DNA from: Emydura subglobosa
Lineage: Eukaryota > Chordata > Testudines > Chelidae
DNA: 64,000 nucleotides
Direction: 5' to 3'
NCBI GenBank assembly: GCA_007922225.1
Contig: ML679963.1
Span: 3,139,176 to 3,203,175, forward strand
Within the stretch, counting starts at the first letter, position 1. The number at the start of each line of letters is the position of its first letter. Made by a program: the position numbers and the translations under genes. Under the pieces are notes generated by a model. It did no database searches. It had not been told where the DNA came from and was given only the letters and a program-made list of their open reading frames with translations. Below, piece after piece: positions 1 to 11,200 of the stretch.

Positions 1-899
1 CCTCTTGTGGTCTTTCCAAGATTTCTAGAAATCCTGGTGATCTCGCCTATCCTCAAACCTCCTCCATTCCTTCGTATTTCCCCCCTCCCTTATACAGGCC
101 TTCTGAAGCCTCACATCTTCCTCTATTGCTTCCACTCCTCTTAGTATGTTACTGTTGTGCGACAGCAGGATTTCACCCTTCATGCTCTGCAAGCAAAGCT
201 TTGTGATATGGTTTGTCCTGTATCTGTTGTGATGTGAGTAACAATAGCCATGATCGAGACACAGTTAAAAGCAGAAGTGAAATGAGGAAGTGACAAGACT
301 ATGCAGAGCTGTGGCATTAAAGGCACCAAGCAAATGCAACTCAGCATTCCCCATCTCACCAGTTTGTTCTGATACCAAGGAAGAGTTCCATCTGTGAACA
401 CATGACTCTTTAAGCAGGAAAGTTTGTGGATGTGCTAAGTACTTGTGGCTTGCATTGATGTCAGTAAAAGCTGTGGGTGTGCAGAGGAGAGTCAGGCTGT
501 TAACATTCAAGGATATCTCAGACTCAGAAGTGTGTTAGCAAGACAGATATAGCAACAAAGCAGTAGCCCATGAAGTTTTGGGCCAAATGGTATCCAGCCT
601 AAGTAGTGCTGTCATGCACTCAGACCTTTCTTGTGCGTGGTTTAGAGGATACTGCTAAATATGACATAAGAATGCCTAGGATTTTAGGTTCTGTGATTCC
701 AAGATACAGAAGGGACCAGTATTACTTTTGTTATTCAACATCGTGGGAGACGATAGACTATGTTTATGTTAACCAAGGGAACTTGCAATGTAATTAGTAG
801 AATACTGCGAGACGGTGTGGGAGGAGTGGAGAAGTGATTATACCACTTTGGATAACAAGGAGTTACACATGATCGAGGCTGAATTGTAGTTTAACTCAC
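1..899. other. CTNS intron, no recognised feature
   Basis: This is sequence downstream of the last visible CTNS donor (GTGAGT read on the minus strand at 899-894). I looked on the minus strand for the exon encoding the first transmembrane segment and did not find it. The short open frames here have no recognisable similarity. Confidence 0.6.
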
Positions 900-3708
900 C
901 CAGTCTGGTTGGAATTATTGGCATGAAGATAAACTGTAACTTGTCCAACATCTTTAGCTTTCACTTGAAAGTTTGAATTATTTAGACCTATAGGCAATAT
1001 TACCTGTCAGACAAGGAAAAAAAAGTTACATGTAATAACTATTCACATTTTTAATGAGGTCAGATGACCAATTGTAAGCTTTAGCATAAAGTCTGAAGAC
1101 AGTTCTGTTACTCACTTGATCAGGTAGTTCAACAATGGTTCCATTTTTTGATGAATATGTAACATTAAACGTTATCACCAATGTCTCATTTAATGGGGCA
1201 CTGTGAAGATAGACAAGTCAAAGGAAGTCTATAAGTCCATGTGTTTAAAGGAGGTTTCAGGCCTTTCAAAGAGAATTCTGATTCTATGCAACTCAGGCAA
1301 TATTGTTTTGGATGGCCCACATACTGTAAAATTTAATAATAATTTGTAGCACCAACATTATAGGATACTATAGAAACAGATACTTTCCTTTTAATGCCTG
1401 ATAAACCAGTCTGAACTGGCCAGAACTTACAGGTCTCCCTTTGTGCAGCCACTAGTCAATTCTAATAGGGGTCTGAAAGATGGATAAACACCTTTTAAAA
1501 GTCTGATATTTCCCTATTCCTCCTCCCACTTTGTAAGCATCCCATCAATCCCCACCACTTCAGAGAAGACTGCATCTCTAAGGAAGTAGAGTACTACACT
1601 TTCCCTTTCTAGGAAAAGTGTCACAATTAGTAAGAGACTGGGAAAATGAACATTGCACTACAGTAAATATGTACTCCACAGATATGTGTTTCAGCTCTGA
1701 TGTACCTCCACTTCTAGGATGGAAACTGACCTCTATATTCAATTTATAAAACATTTAGGGATCCTTCTAGCTAAGTTTTGTACATGAAGCACATTATTGT
1801 TAGGACTGGAAGAGACTGACTCCATCTCCCAGCAAGTGCAGAATTCAATACCCCAGCAGAGGACATATGGTATTGGGTATTATATCTAGCCAAACTTATT
1901 GATGCAAAAAAGACCCCTGGGGAGGTCTGTAGAGTGCCTAAGATTTCCAAAGTGGTCTGCATTTCCATTTGAAAATTTTTAGGAGTCTGCAAATAGAGAA
2001 AAGGTTGAAAACCACTGTCATAAATGAACAAAGCCACCTCATCTTTCTTGCAAATCTAATTAACTATCTGAACAAGTCTTGTCTCTTCTCTGTTCTGGCT
2101 GATGTCTCTGGGTGTAATGGTTTGTATCAAAAGCAGAAAATTAAAGGAAGAGAAATTGAAACTGCTGTTCTAACCTTACCTTAGGTTTATGGTGACATTT
2201 TTCAAGCTACCATTTTCTAATGAAACCACTTCAGGGACAGAGAGCATGATGGCTCCATCTGGAAAAAGAAAAACAGTTAAACTTAATTCCTGTTGTAGAA
2301 ATCTGTATCCTTCCTGAAAAGATTAATAATTTTCCTGTGTGGTGGAAGAAAGCAATTTGAGAGTACAAACCAGTTGATAGGGTTTGTTAGCAGGACGGGT
2401 TAGCGTGGCAGACAGCTGACCAACAGTGTGGAAGGAAGTATCAGCACTTTTTCAAGTGACTGCACTTTCCTCATTCATGTCTCAAATTATTCAGACTGAA
2501 AACAATAAATTGGGGCCAAACAATTGTCTCCTTGAACAAGTAAATTATACTCATGCAATTATTTATAGAATACTTTAAACTCAATAAGCTAATTATGAAA
2601 TGCTCATTTAAGTGTTCCTGTTTCTTGCTATGATTAGCAGTGGATCCTAATTATCTGTAAGAATCAGAACTCTTTAAAGACTGTCTTAAAATTGCTGCAT
2701 GATCCATGAAGCCCAGCAGAATACCAAGAAATTCAAGAACTTCAGCTCATTATCCTGCCATCACAATACTCAGGTTAGATCTTGCTATTGTGCTTGAAAT
2801 GGTTGCCATGGAAATGAGTACCACACAACAATATATTGATTTTTAGGGTATATTAATACAAGGCAGCTAGAAATAAGATTATTCTTTTCTTGCATGTCAG
2901 TCACTTTATTTAACTTAATAGGGTGTGGTTACATTTAATGCACCAGCAAATGCCAGTAGTTAAGTCTCCCACAGACAATAAGTGTTTCACTCCCCTGCCC
3001 AAATTCTACCAAATATGCCTAAATCCTGACCTGGAACTCACCACACACATCTGCTAATATCTCAGGCTTATAAAATTGTCTTTATTCTTCACTTTTATCT
3101 TAAAAAGGAGACAAGGGGAAAGTAGTATTTTAAAGGTAATTTTTACAATTCTTTTATTAAAATTCTTTGGCAAGGGCCTGAGTTTGGTTGTCTTATCCTG
3201 ATATCTTGTAGACACTTCTGGCAACTATAACTCACACAGCTAGCAAAGATGGGATCACCAAATTCATCACTGATTTTAATAAAAGAAAGACTGAACGTGT
3301 GTTTGCAGAACACAGAGTCTCCTGCACTAGCCCACTGACCTACACTAGTCACTTACATCAGTAATGAAACAAGACACATGGTACTGACTTGTCACCACAT
3401 AACCCTCTGAAATACTGTATAAGGGAAGAAAGTTTCCAGTATCATGACAGCTTGAGCAATTCTTCCCTAGAAGCTGTAACAAACCAAACCAATACCCTTA
3501 TAAACACACCACTATTAACTATTTAACACTATTTAACAGGAGAATAGTCAGTTTTAGTCAGACACCCTTCTAATTTACAGCCATTTTAGCTAATAGACAA
3601 CTGTCTGCTGATCTGGTGCACAGTGAGGTAAACTTCCCAGTTTGGAAGACACTTACTACAGAGGTGTAGCAATGACAACGTAGAGAGAAGTAGCCATCTT
3701 TTCACCAT
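900..3708 (-). CDS. CTNS: Cystinosin, N-terminal coding exons (gene continues past the left edge)
   Basis: Cystinosin exports cystine with protons from lysosomes. Four minus-strand coding exons fit: 3708-3657 (start ATG 3708-3706), 2258-2180, 1200-1116 and 1003-900. They have 52, 79, 85 and 104 coding bases, clean AG/GT borders, and a frame that stays open for about 106 residues. The first exon appears to extend to 3727 as 5' UTR after an AG acceptor. The product opens with a basic-hydrophobic signal peptide ([17 protein letters not shown]), about three codons shorter than I recall in human. A lumenal domain rich in N-glycosylation sequons follows (NGS, NVT, NLS, NET, NGT, NNS, NQT), with the family-like strings [16 protein letters not shown] and [16 protein letters not shown]. 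The seven membrane helices with PQ-loop motifs are not in the window; the next exon should lie left of position 1. It is head-to-head with SHPK, as in other amniotes. Identification is by remembered similarity and is strong. Confidence 0.93.
1925..2017 (-). mobile_element. hAT-type nonautonomous element fragment (CTNS intron)
   Basis: On the minus strand the segment begins with a CAGTGGTTTTCAACC-type terminal inverted repeat at 2017 and continues with sequence resembling common sauropsid hAT/Charlie-like elements. The other end is not recognisable, so it is probably truncated. It lies in the intron between the 85- and 79-base CTNS exons. Confidence 0.5.
2259..3656. other. First coding intron of CTNS, nothing recognised
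   Basis: About 1.4 kb of AT-rich intron between the signal-peptide exon and the next exon. It has acceptable splice signals at both ends on the minus strand (donor GTAAGT next to 3656, acceptor TTCCAG next to 2259). I see no clear repeat or gene inside. Confidence 0.6.
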
Positions 3709-3824
3709 CGTGCTGGTCTTCAGCCAGCTACAAAGTCAATGAAAGGAAGTTTTGTTTAGGCTCCTGCATAATTTCAGCAGCAGACCAGTCTGGTCTACCC
3801 CCTGTTCTCACTGTGCCCTGCATC

Positions 3825-4130
3825 ACTTCATCCCCCCCCCCCACCCCATCACCTTGCCCAACCCGTCATTAACCCACTTCCCCACACGCCAGGACCAGTC
3901 CAACATTGCCCCATCGCCTCCACATCTAGCCCCCCCACCCAGGGGTCCTCGGCCTAGAGCCCCCACTCACCCCCCCCCAGGGCTCAGCCTACAGTCTCTG
4001 CCAAGCGCCCTGCATCACCACGTCTGGCCCCAGGAGCCCGGGTCACCACCAGGCCTAGCCCCCACCCACTCCAGGGCAGGGTCCCTCAGCCTAGAGCCCT
4101 GCCCAGCCCCACACGTCCCCCCCACATGCC
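3825..4130. repeat. C-rich low-complexity stretch with loose internal repetition
   Basis: Long cytosine runs on the plus strand are broken by recurring strings of the form GGGTCC-(T)C-GCCTAGAGCCC. The minus strand is correspondingly G-rich and could form quadruplexes. It sits between the first coding exon of CTNS and the CpG island, so it is probably in the CTNS 5' UTR intron. An ACTCAC at 3965-3970 would read as a GTGAGT donor on the minus strand, but no transcript evidence is available. Confidence 0.5.
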
Positions 4131-4332
4131 ATGCCCAGCGCCCCGCTCCCCGCCGGCCAAGGCACGCGAAGGCAGCAGCGGTCCCTCGCCGCACCGGCCC
4201 GTGGAGGGTCGCTGGAGGGCAGCGCCGTGCTCCCGCCGCTCGAACCCCCGGGCCGCAGGGCGGGCCTGGCCCTCAGACCCCCAGTGGCCCCCCAACAACG
4301 AGCTTCCTCAGACCCCATGGCCGCGGCGCCTT

Positions 4333-4351
4333 GCATGCCGGGACTTGTAGT
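4333..4351 (-). promoter_or_regulatory. ZNF143/THAP11-type site
   Basis: Read on the minus strand this is actacaagtcccggcatgc. That differs from the known SBS-type consensus ACTACAANTCCCAGCATGC at about one base. Such sites are common close to starts of housekeeping and bidirectional promoters. A weaker relative may lie at about 4837-4856. Confidence 0.7.
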
Positions 4352-4564
4352 CCTCCTCACGGGCCGTCCCTCCGGGGGGAGGGTCCCTGCCCCGAGGAGA
4401 GCCGTTAGAACGAACCCCACGGGGGGGGGGGGGGGGGGAGCGGGATACGACACCTCACTGCGCTGCCCCTGCCGCCGACCGGCTCTGTCCAACCGCCGCT
4501 CTTCCCCTCGTGAGGCGCCCGAACAGCCGGCGGCCGCCTATATCAGCGATCCCCCGGCTCCCTC

Positions 4565-4571
4565 TCACGTG
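4565..4571. promoter_or_regulatory. CLEAR-type E-box (TCACGTG)
   Basis: TCACGTG contains the palindromic core CACGTG at 4566-4571 and matches the left half of the TFEB/TFE3 CLEAR consensus (GTCACGTGAC); the right flank is CC rather than AC. CTNS is a lysosomal gene, so a CLEAR-type site in its promoter makes biological sense. A single E-box also fits USF or MYC/MAX binding. Confidence 0.5.
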
Positions 4572-4599
4572 CCGTAGCGCCGCAATGGCCTCCCCTGGT

Positions 4600-4609
4600 C
4601 GCCATTTTG
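4600..4609 (-). promoter_or_regulatory. YY1-like site
   Basis: CGCCATTTTG on the plus strand reads CAAAATGGCG on the minus strand, the usual YY1 core. A second AAGATGG-type core lies at 4775-4781. YY1 sites often sit just downstream of CpG-island starts. Confidence 0.5.
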
Positions 4610-5217
4610 GGTGTGGCAGTAGGTGCTTGGGGGCGCTGGTGGAGGCCGGGGGGGCGTCTTTGTCTTTAGGTTTAATTGAATTTTCGTTTAAAACTCTTTA
4701 TGTGAAGTATCTGGGTGTGTCTGAGCTCTGGGGAGCGGCAGAGGTGGGCCGCGGCCGGCCGGCTTGCCACACACAAGATGGAGGCTCCAGCGCCTTCCCC
4801 CCCCCCCCCGGACCTACCTGCTCCGTCCCCCTGCGGCTCCGAGATTCGTAGTTCAAGGGTCAGCGGATCCCAGGGCCTAGCCTAAGCCTTGTGTGGAGCT
4901 GGGCTTAACCCTCAGGCGGTTGCTGCCCCTGCCTGCTGTGGGAGCCCGAAGCTGGTAGCACCTGTGCCCCCCTGGGCATAGGACAGAGACCTGGGCACCC
5001 CTTGGATGACACTTGTCGGCCGGTGGAGAGACGAGTAACCGAGAGCCACCCCAGGGGAGGCAGAGCTGGAGAGCGGGAGCCAGGCGGCAGGGCTGAGTCT
5101 CTGCACCGGGCCCACCCCCAGTGCTGTCTGTGCATTGGGTGTGTACTTGTGCACCAGGTGGACTGAACGGGACCCAGTGGTGGGGGAAGTAGCAGCCGCC
5201 GCCACAGGCCAACGCAA

Positions 5218-8200
5218 ATGATGGCTGATAACCAAGCCGTAGCGCTGAGTCCATGCACCACACCTGGCACTGTGTGCGCGTTGGGCATAGATCTGGGCAC
5301 CACCTCGGTTAAGGCTGCACTGGTAGTAGGAACCGAGCAAGGGCAACTTGTGACCCAGAGCTGTTCAAGGGAGACACAGGCACAGGCTGATAGCCCGGCT
5401 GCTGGAGCACAGGTGAGAGATAAGAAGTAGCACTGTGACGTAGCTCCTCGAGGCAGAGGCATTGTGTTTCACCCACACTGCTTTGTGCCACCATGTTCTG
5501 TCGGCTGCAATGACTTATCATCAGCATCGTATTAATGCCTACCAGGCTGAAGGTTGGCCTGTTAGGAAAAAAGAGAAAGGAGGCAAACCAGGCTGCAATG
5601 GTGGCATGTGCATCTGTCTGTATATCTGAAATCTGATTTAAAATACTTCTCATGTGCTGTATGAAAAAGCCAAGCCAAGTAAAAGAATCTAGAAGTATCA
5701 AGTTTTAAAAAATCAGTGGTTATCTATCTACATGGTTAAATCAAATTAAGACAGAATTAGTCCTGACCAGTATCTGGCTGCCCTGTAATCAGTGTGCAAT
5801 GGTGGTGTAGCTGTGTTGATCCCAGGATATTTGTAAGACAAGGTGGGTGAGTTAGTATCTTTTATTAAGTTGGTCTAATAAAAGATATTTTATTGTTTCT
5901 CTAATATAGGCAGTGAATACTTTGGAATTTTTTTTCCGAATAATTTGTGAAGTTTCAAAACAGACAGACCCTGAGCACGTTCTGAAATGGCACCATAATT
6001 TACTGGACTTGGCACCAGCATGGTGGAGTCAAACTGACAGCCCAGACTCAAGTTATGTTCTCTTAAGGGGCTATAAAACAGCGGAAAGCCCAGATACTTA
6101 GATCGCATACTGATTGGAACCTTAGAAAAACCTAAAATAGATCTTTCCCTGCACCACACTGTGATCCTGTATATGATGCTGCTTCTCAGGGAACAAAGGC
6201 AAACTGCCCTAGCTCATTTTGCACTTTAGTTTGGGATACAATTGTTAACTTCATCAGAGCTCTGCTTAAGTAGGGCATGGTGTTTTAGAAATAAACAATG
6301 AAATCCTTTCATTTTAAGGGGCTTCCGGTTCATTGTGTTTGTTGATACAACCTGGCAAAAACCAGGGCAGAAACATAGAAGGTACATCTCTCTGCTCTTA
6401 AGGCCTAGAATCATAACAAATCCAGTAGCTTTTGTAGCAGTAAAGGCAGGCACTACAGTAATACAAATAAGTAATAAGAACATCAGGTCTTTGTTTATAC
6501 AATCAAAGTTATATGATACTATTTAGCCACAAATTATCTAAGTCAGTGGTTCTCAACCTGGGGTACACGTACCTGGGAGTACACAGAGGTCTTCCAGGAG
6601 GTACATCAACTCATTTAGATATTTGCCTAGTTCTACAACAGGCTACATAAGAAGCACTATAGAAGTCAGTACAAACTAAAATTTCATACGGACGACTTGT
6701 TTATACTGCTCTATATACTATACACTGAAATGTAAGTACAATATTTATATTCCAACTGACTTATTTATAATGATATGGTAAAAATGAGAAAGTAAGCAAT
6801 TTTTCACTAATAGTGTGATGCTTTTATATTTGTATGTCTGATTTTGTAAGCAACTAGTTTTTAAGTGAGGTGAAACTTGGGGGTACACAAGACAAATCAG
6901 ACTCCTGAAAGGGGAACAGTAGTCTGGAAAGGTTGAGAGCCACTGATCTAAATTAGTGTGTGTTGAAACTTTGAACTCTGTGGTAACTTGGTAATTCAGA
7001 TATAGCAATAGTATAGTTTTAAGCTAAATAATAGATGCTGTTCACTTCCAGCTACAGTAGCACTGTTTAAGTAAATACAATACTTGAATCTATGAATTCT
7101 CATAGATTGTCTCAACCCCCTCATGACTGATTTTATGGTTACAGGGAATGGAGCAAGATGTCCAGATAATAATAGAAGCTTTGAATGAATGCCTTGTGGC
7201 TCTTCCCCAGGAGCAGCTTCAAAGGGTTAGTCGCATTGGTATTTCAGGACAAATGCATGGGGTTGTGTTTTGGAAAACAAACCAAGGTAATGTCCATCTT
7301 TTGACGTGCTTGCTATAAATATTGTAATATAGAAGCTAAATGGTAGAAGCCATGGAAGATAATTTTTAGCTCTGAATAATTTGTAGAAAATTGCCATATA
7401 TTCATTTTGATATTTTTTGAAATAGAATAATCAGAAAAAGTTCCTGTTAAAAATGCATGACTCCTTAATTTTAATAGACAGTGTTCTTTGTTGACATACT
7501 AATTAAGGATCCAATCTTGTGAATCCTTATGTGAGAAGTCCCGGGTAAGTCAACAGTGCTATTCACGTGAAGAAGGCTATGCAGGATTGGGTTGGATTGG
7601 GCCTGAACAATTATCTATCCTTCATCCTGTGTTTGTTACCAAATGATATGTGCTAATGGAACATGCAGTACTCTTTTTATCCCATTCCTCACATGAGCCT
7701 TTTTCCTAGTTGTTGCTCAGTGAGTTGTCTGAATACCTTCCAGTAATTCTTCTTCTGTAGAGAGGTTACTGAGTCTATCTTGCCTTGAAACGTTAGCTGG
7801 ACTTATGGAAATGTACATAGCATCACCCATACTATTCTGCTCTGGAATTTTAGAGATTCCAGTTTCAAATTGGAATACAAAAGGAGTGAAATTTAATGAA
7901 ATGTAATATTTGAATTGACGTCAGATGTTTAAAAAAATAAACAAACCCAAGACATGAAATGAAATTATTTTCTGATAAAACATAGATGACTGATGCAAAA
8001 TGCCCTTATTGCTGTTGACTCCACAAGTGTGTGGGAATAGAAATGCAATCCTGCAATTGTAAGTGGTTGTAGCACCCAAATCACTAGCCACCAAATCGAC
8101 TTCTGTGACTTATCCACATAGGCCCTGATTCTTCAAATACTCAAGTAAACGTGTAGCTGCATGCATCTGTTTGCAGGATTGGGGCCTTAGATTGTAAACC

Positions 8201-11200
8201 CTTTAGGGCAGAGATTACAATATAGATTTTTCTCAGATACATGGGTGTAAATTTAATTGAGGTCAGTGGCATTACTTCAAATGTCAGAATCTGGTTCCAA
8301 GTCTTTATTCTCCCTAGAATTCACAATACACGCCTATAGGCAATAATACAATATTAAATAATAATAGTTAATGTTGAACTCCCTAGATGAAGCAGAGATT
8401 TGTTGTAGGCCACAGAACTGATTTCCCGAAAGTACTGGCCGTTGTCTGTCAGATATTGGCATGATCTCAAATGCTTTAAGAGATCCTGAACTATTCATTA
8501 CTGGCTGTGATTTTATTTTAAAACTAAAACCATCACCAAGGAGTATATCTAAGGGATGATGGATTCATGGGTCTGTTGCTTGCTTTCCAGCTATGCCATG
8601 AGGCCTGCATAACAAAACCTCCTGAGTCCATCAGCCACATAAATTCTTATGTGGAGGTGCTTAATATTTTATTTCAGAAGCCACACGTCACTTTTTGTTT
8701 TACATTTCTGTATTCAACAGAATGAAAGAGAGTGTTTGCTCTCACTCCTTTGAGTAGATTAAATGAAACCACATACTCTGTGTTACAAATTACATTTTTA
8801 ATGGCATGCTTTAGGGTTAGCTTTGTGGTTCATAATAGTTCTTAGAATCCATTTTAAAACCAGAAGAATAGATGAAGTGGAAATATAGCTGAAATAGACT
8901 TAAAGGAACAGGGATCAAAGGAGAGGAAATGAAACAGAAAGTGACTTTGCACTCTTCACATACTCTTATAAACTTCGACATTTTGTTTAAAGTTGCTTCG
9001 TGTGGGAGTAGACTGCAGGAGCTGTATCGAAGTTTCAGTTCAGGCTCGCGAAGACGATGGTCATCGTGGAATGATGTCACCTGCCACCCTTGTCATAAGC
9101 TCCCCCTCTGCCAGTGTGGTTTAACTTCTATCGGAGGAAGCCTCACTCCCACTGTGGCTCCTTTAAACTGCGTAAAGGGCTGGAGCAATGTAAAGGGTCC
9201 TTAAAAGCCCGATATCTGGCCAGGGGAAGACTGCTTCAGCACAGGCACTGTGGAAGGCTGCCTTCCTAGGATTCCTTCACGAGGCCCAGTGTAGGGAACA
9301 TACTGGGGTGGGGTTGGAGGGCACAGACATGGAGCACCAGTGTGCAGTGCTGTGGAGATTCCAGGCAGCCCTGGGTAGCTGCTGTAATTTACACTGGCCC
9401 CTCCAGGTAGCCTGGGATTGTGAGGGTGCAAAGGTGGCTTAGAGGCACAGCACAGAATCCTATATTTTGTATTTAACAGGAGCAAGATAGGGATTACCCT
9501 GGCAGTGAAGCTAAAAAGAATTTTGAATCGACATAAATCCTAGTAAAGGGATTCCACCTTTCAATGAGGCCATGTTACAGAGCCAGGATGCCACGTACTC
9601 TTTACTACTTGGCAGTTACAAGTTCCTGTAGATAGCAACATCTGGATTTATCAAGCAATCATAAAGGTACTTTGGATTAAAAAATAGACATAAGCATGGC
9701 TATCTGTCTTATGGAATTGAGTACCACATTAGAGCTAGTATGTCTATTTCTAGGCTAGAGAATGACAAATCCAAGTCACACTCTTAACATTTGGGCTCAA
9801 GTGATTGATGGATTCCAGGGCCAGAAGGGATCATTGTGATCATCTAGTCTGGCCTCCTGTGTAACACAGGTCACACAATTTATGCAAAATAATTCCTAGA
9901 GCATATCTTTTAGAAAAACTTCCAATATTGATAAAATTGTCAGCGATGGAGACTCCACCATGACCCTTGTTAAAGTATTCTAATGGTTAATTACTCACCG
10001 TTAAAAAATGTACACCTTATTTCCAATCTGAATTTCTCTAGCTGCAACTTCCACCCATTGGATTATCATATCATATCTTTCTCTCCTAGACTGAAGACCC
10101 CATTATCAAATATTTGTTCCCCATACCTATAGACTGTAATCAAATCTCCCCTGAACCATCTCTTTGTTAAAATATGTAGATTGAGGTCCTTGAGTCTATC
10201 ACTATGAAGTATTTTTTTCTAATCCTTTGTTTTTGTGGCTCTTTTCTGAACCCTCTCCAATTTATCAACATTCTTCTTGAATTGTGGACACCAGAACTGG
10301 ACACAATATTCCAGCAGCTGTCACACAGTGCCAAACACAGAGAAAAAATAACCTCTTTATTCTTAATCAAGATTCCCGGTTTATTCATTGAAGGATTGCA
10401 TTAGCCCTTTTGGCCACCACATTGCACTGGAAGCTCATATCCACTATGACTCCCCAAATCTTTTTTTAGAGTATCTGTTTCCCAGGATAGAGTCCACCTG
10501 GCCTGTAGATATGGCCTACTTCTTTGTTCCTAGATGTGTACGTTTACATTTAGCCACATTAAAACATGTAGAGTTTGGATGCAGTTCCAACAGCCTATTG
10601 CTCCACTTATCAGGAAGCTGCAGTTTTTTGGTGGGTCATGCTCAGTCCTGAGATGTGATATTCGGTCTTATCTCGATCATGACCTGTGCTTGTTTGTATG
10701 GATGTTATGGGTAGCAGGACAGAGCTAAAGACTTTGGACAGCATTCTTTTTTCTTTATCTCGGGGTAATTGGCTTTATGGCAGATTATTCAGGGTTGGAA
10801 AATATGAAAATATGGTTAGTTGGACTATAGTCAGTACTGGTATATTTTTTAAATGTGTTTCTTTATAGAATTATTTGAGTCATAGGAATTGAAAGGTGCC
10901 AGACTAACTGCAGTTAATTATGCTGTGTTTCTCAAATACTGCCTAATTCAGGTTGCAAATGGACAGAGAGTGGAACTGGTCACACTTTTCAGCCTGAAGA
11001 AGTCAGTCATCTGATTACGTGGCAAGATGGCCGCTGCAGCAGCAGTTTCCTCTCTTCTCTACCTCAGCCACAGTCACATCTCAGCTTGGCTACAGGATTT
11101 GGATGTGCCACAATCTACTGGTATTTGAAGAACAGGTAGAAGCTCTGTAACTTCAGCTATATTCATTAGATTTTCTGTATCATGCCACTGCATTAGCAGT

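Larger units (their letters stand above)
4110..5230. promoter_or_regulatory. CpG-island bidirectional promoter of CTNS and SHPK
   Basis: Base composition changes abruptly to GC- and CpG-rich between the minus-strand CTNS start (3708) and the plus-strand SHPK start (5218). No convincing TATA box is placed. The segment holds a ZNF143-like site, a TCACGTG E-box and YY1-like sites, listed separately, which are typical of divergent housekeeping promoters. Head-to-head CTNS and SHPK is the known mammalian arrangement. Transcription start sites cannot be fixed from sequence alone; they probably fall between about 4300 and 4900. An 18-base G run at 4421-4438 and a C run near 4799-4809 are also present. 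Confidence 0.75.

Noticed and set aside
3752..4408. 218-codon plus-strand proline/serine-rich open frame
   Set aside because: It exists because the region is C-rich and poor in stop codons. It has no domain similarity, no splice logic, and overlaps the CTNS 5' region and CpG island; other frames here are open for the same reason.
4091..4577. Overlapping open frames on both strands in the CpG island (133, 148 and 113 codons)
   Set aside because: Open frames in GC-rich promoters are expected by composition. Translations are low-complexity and match no family that I know.
4877..5462. Minus-strand open frames of 128-185 codons opposite SHPK exon 1
   Set aside because: They are antisense shadows of the SHPK 5' UTR and exon 1, with no recognisable motifs.
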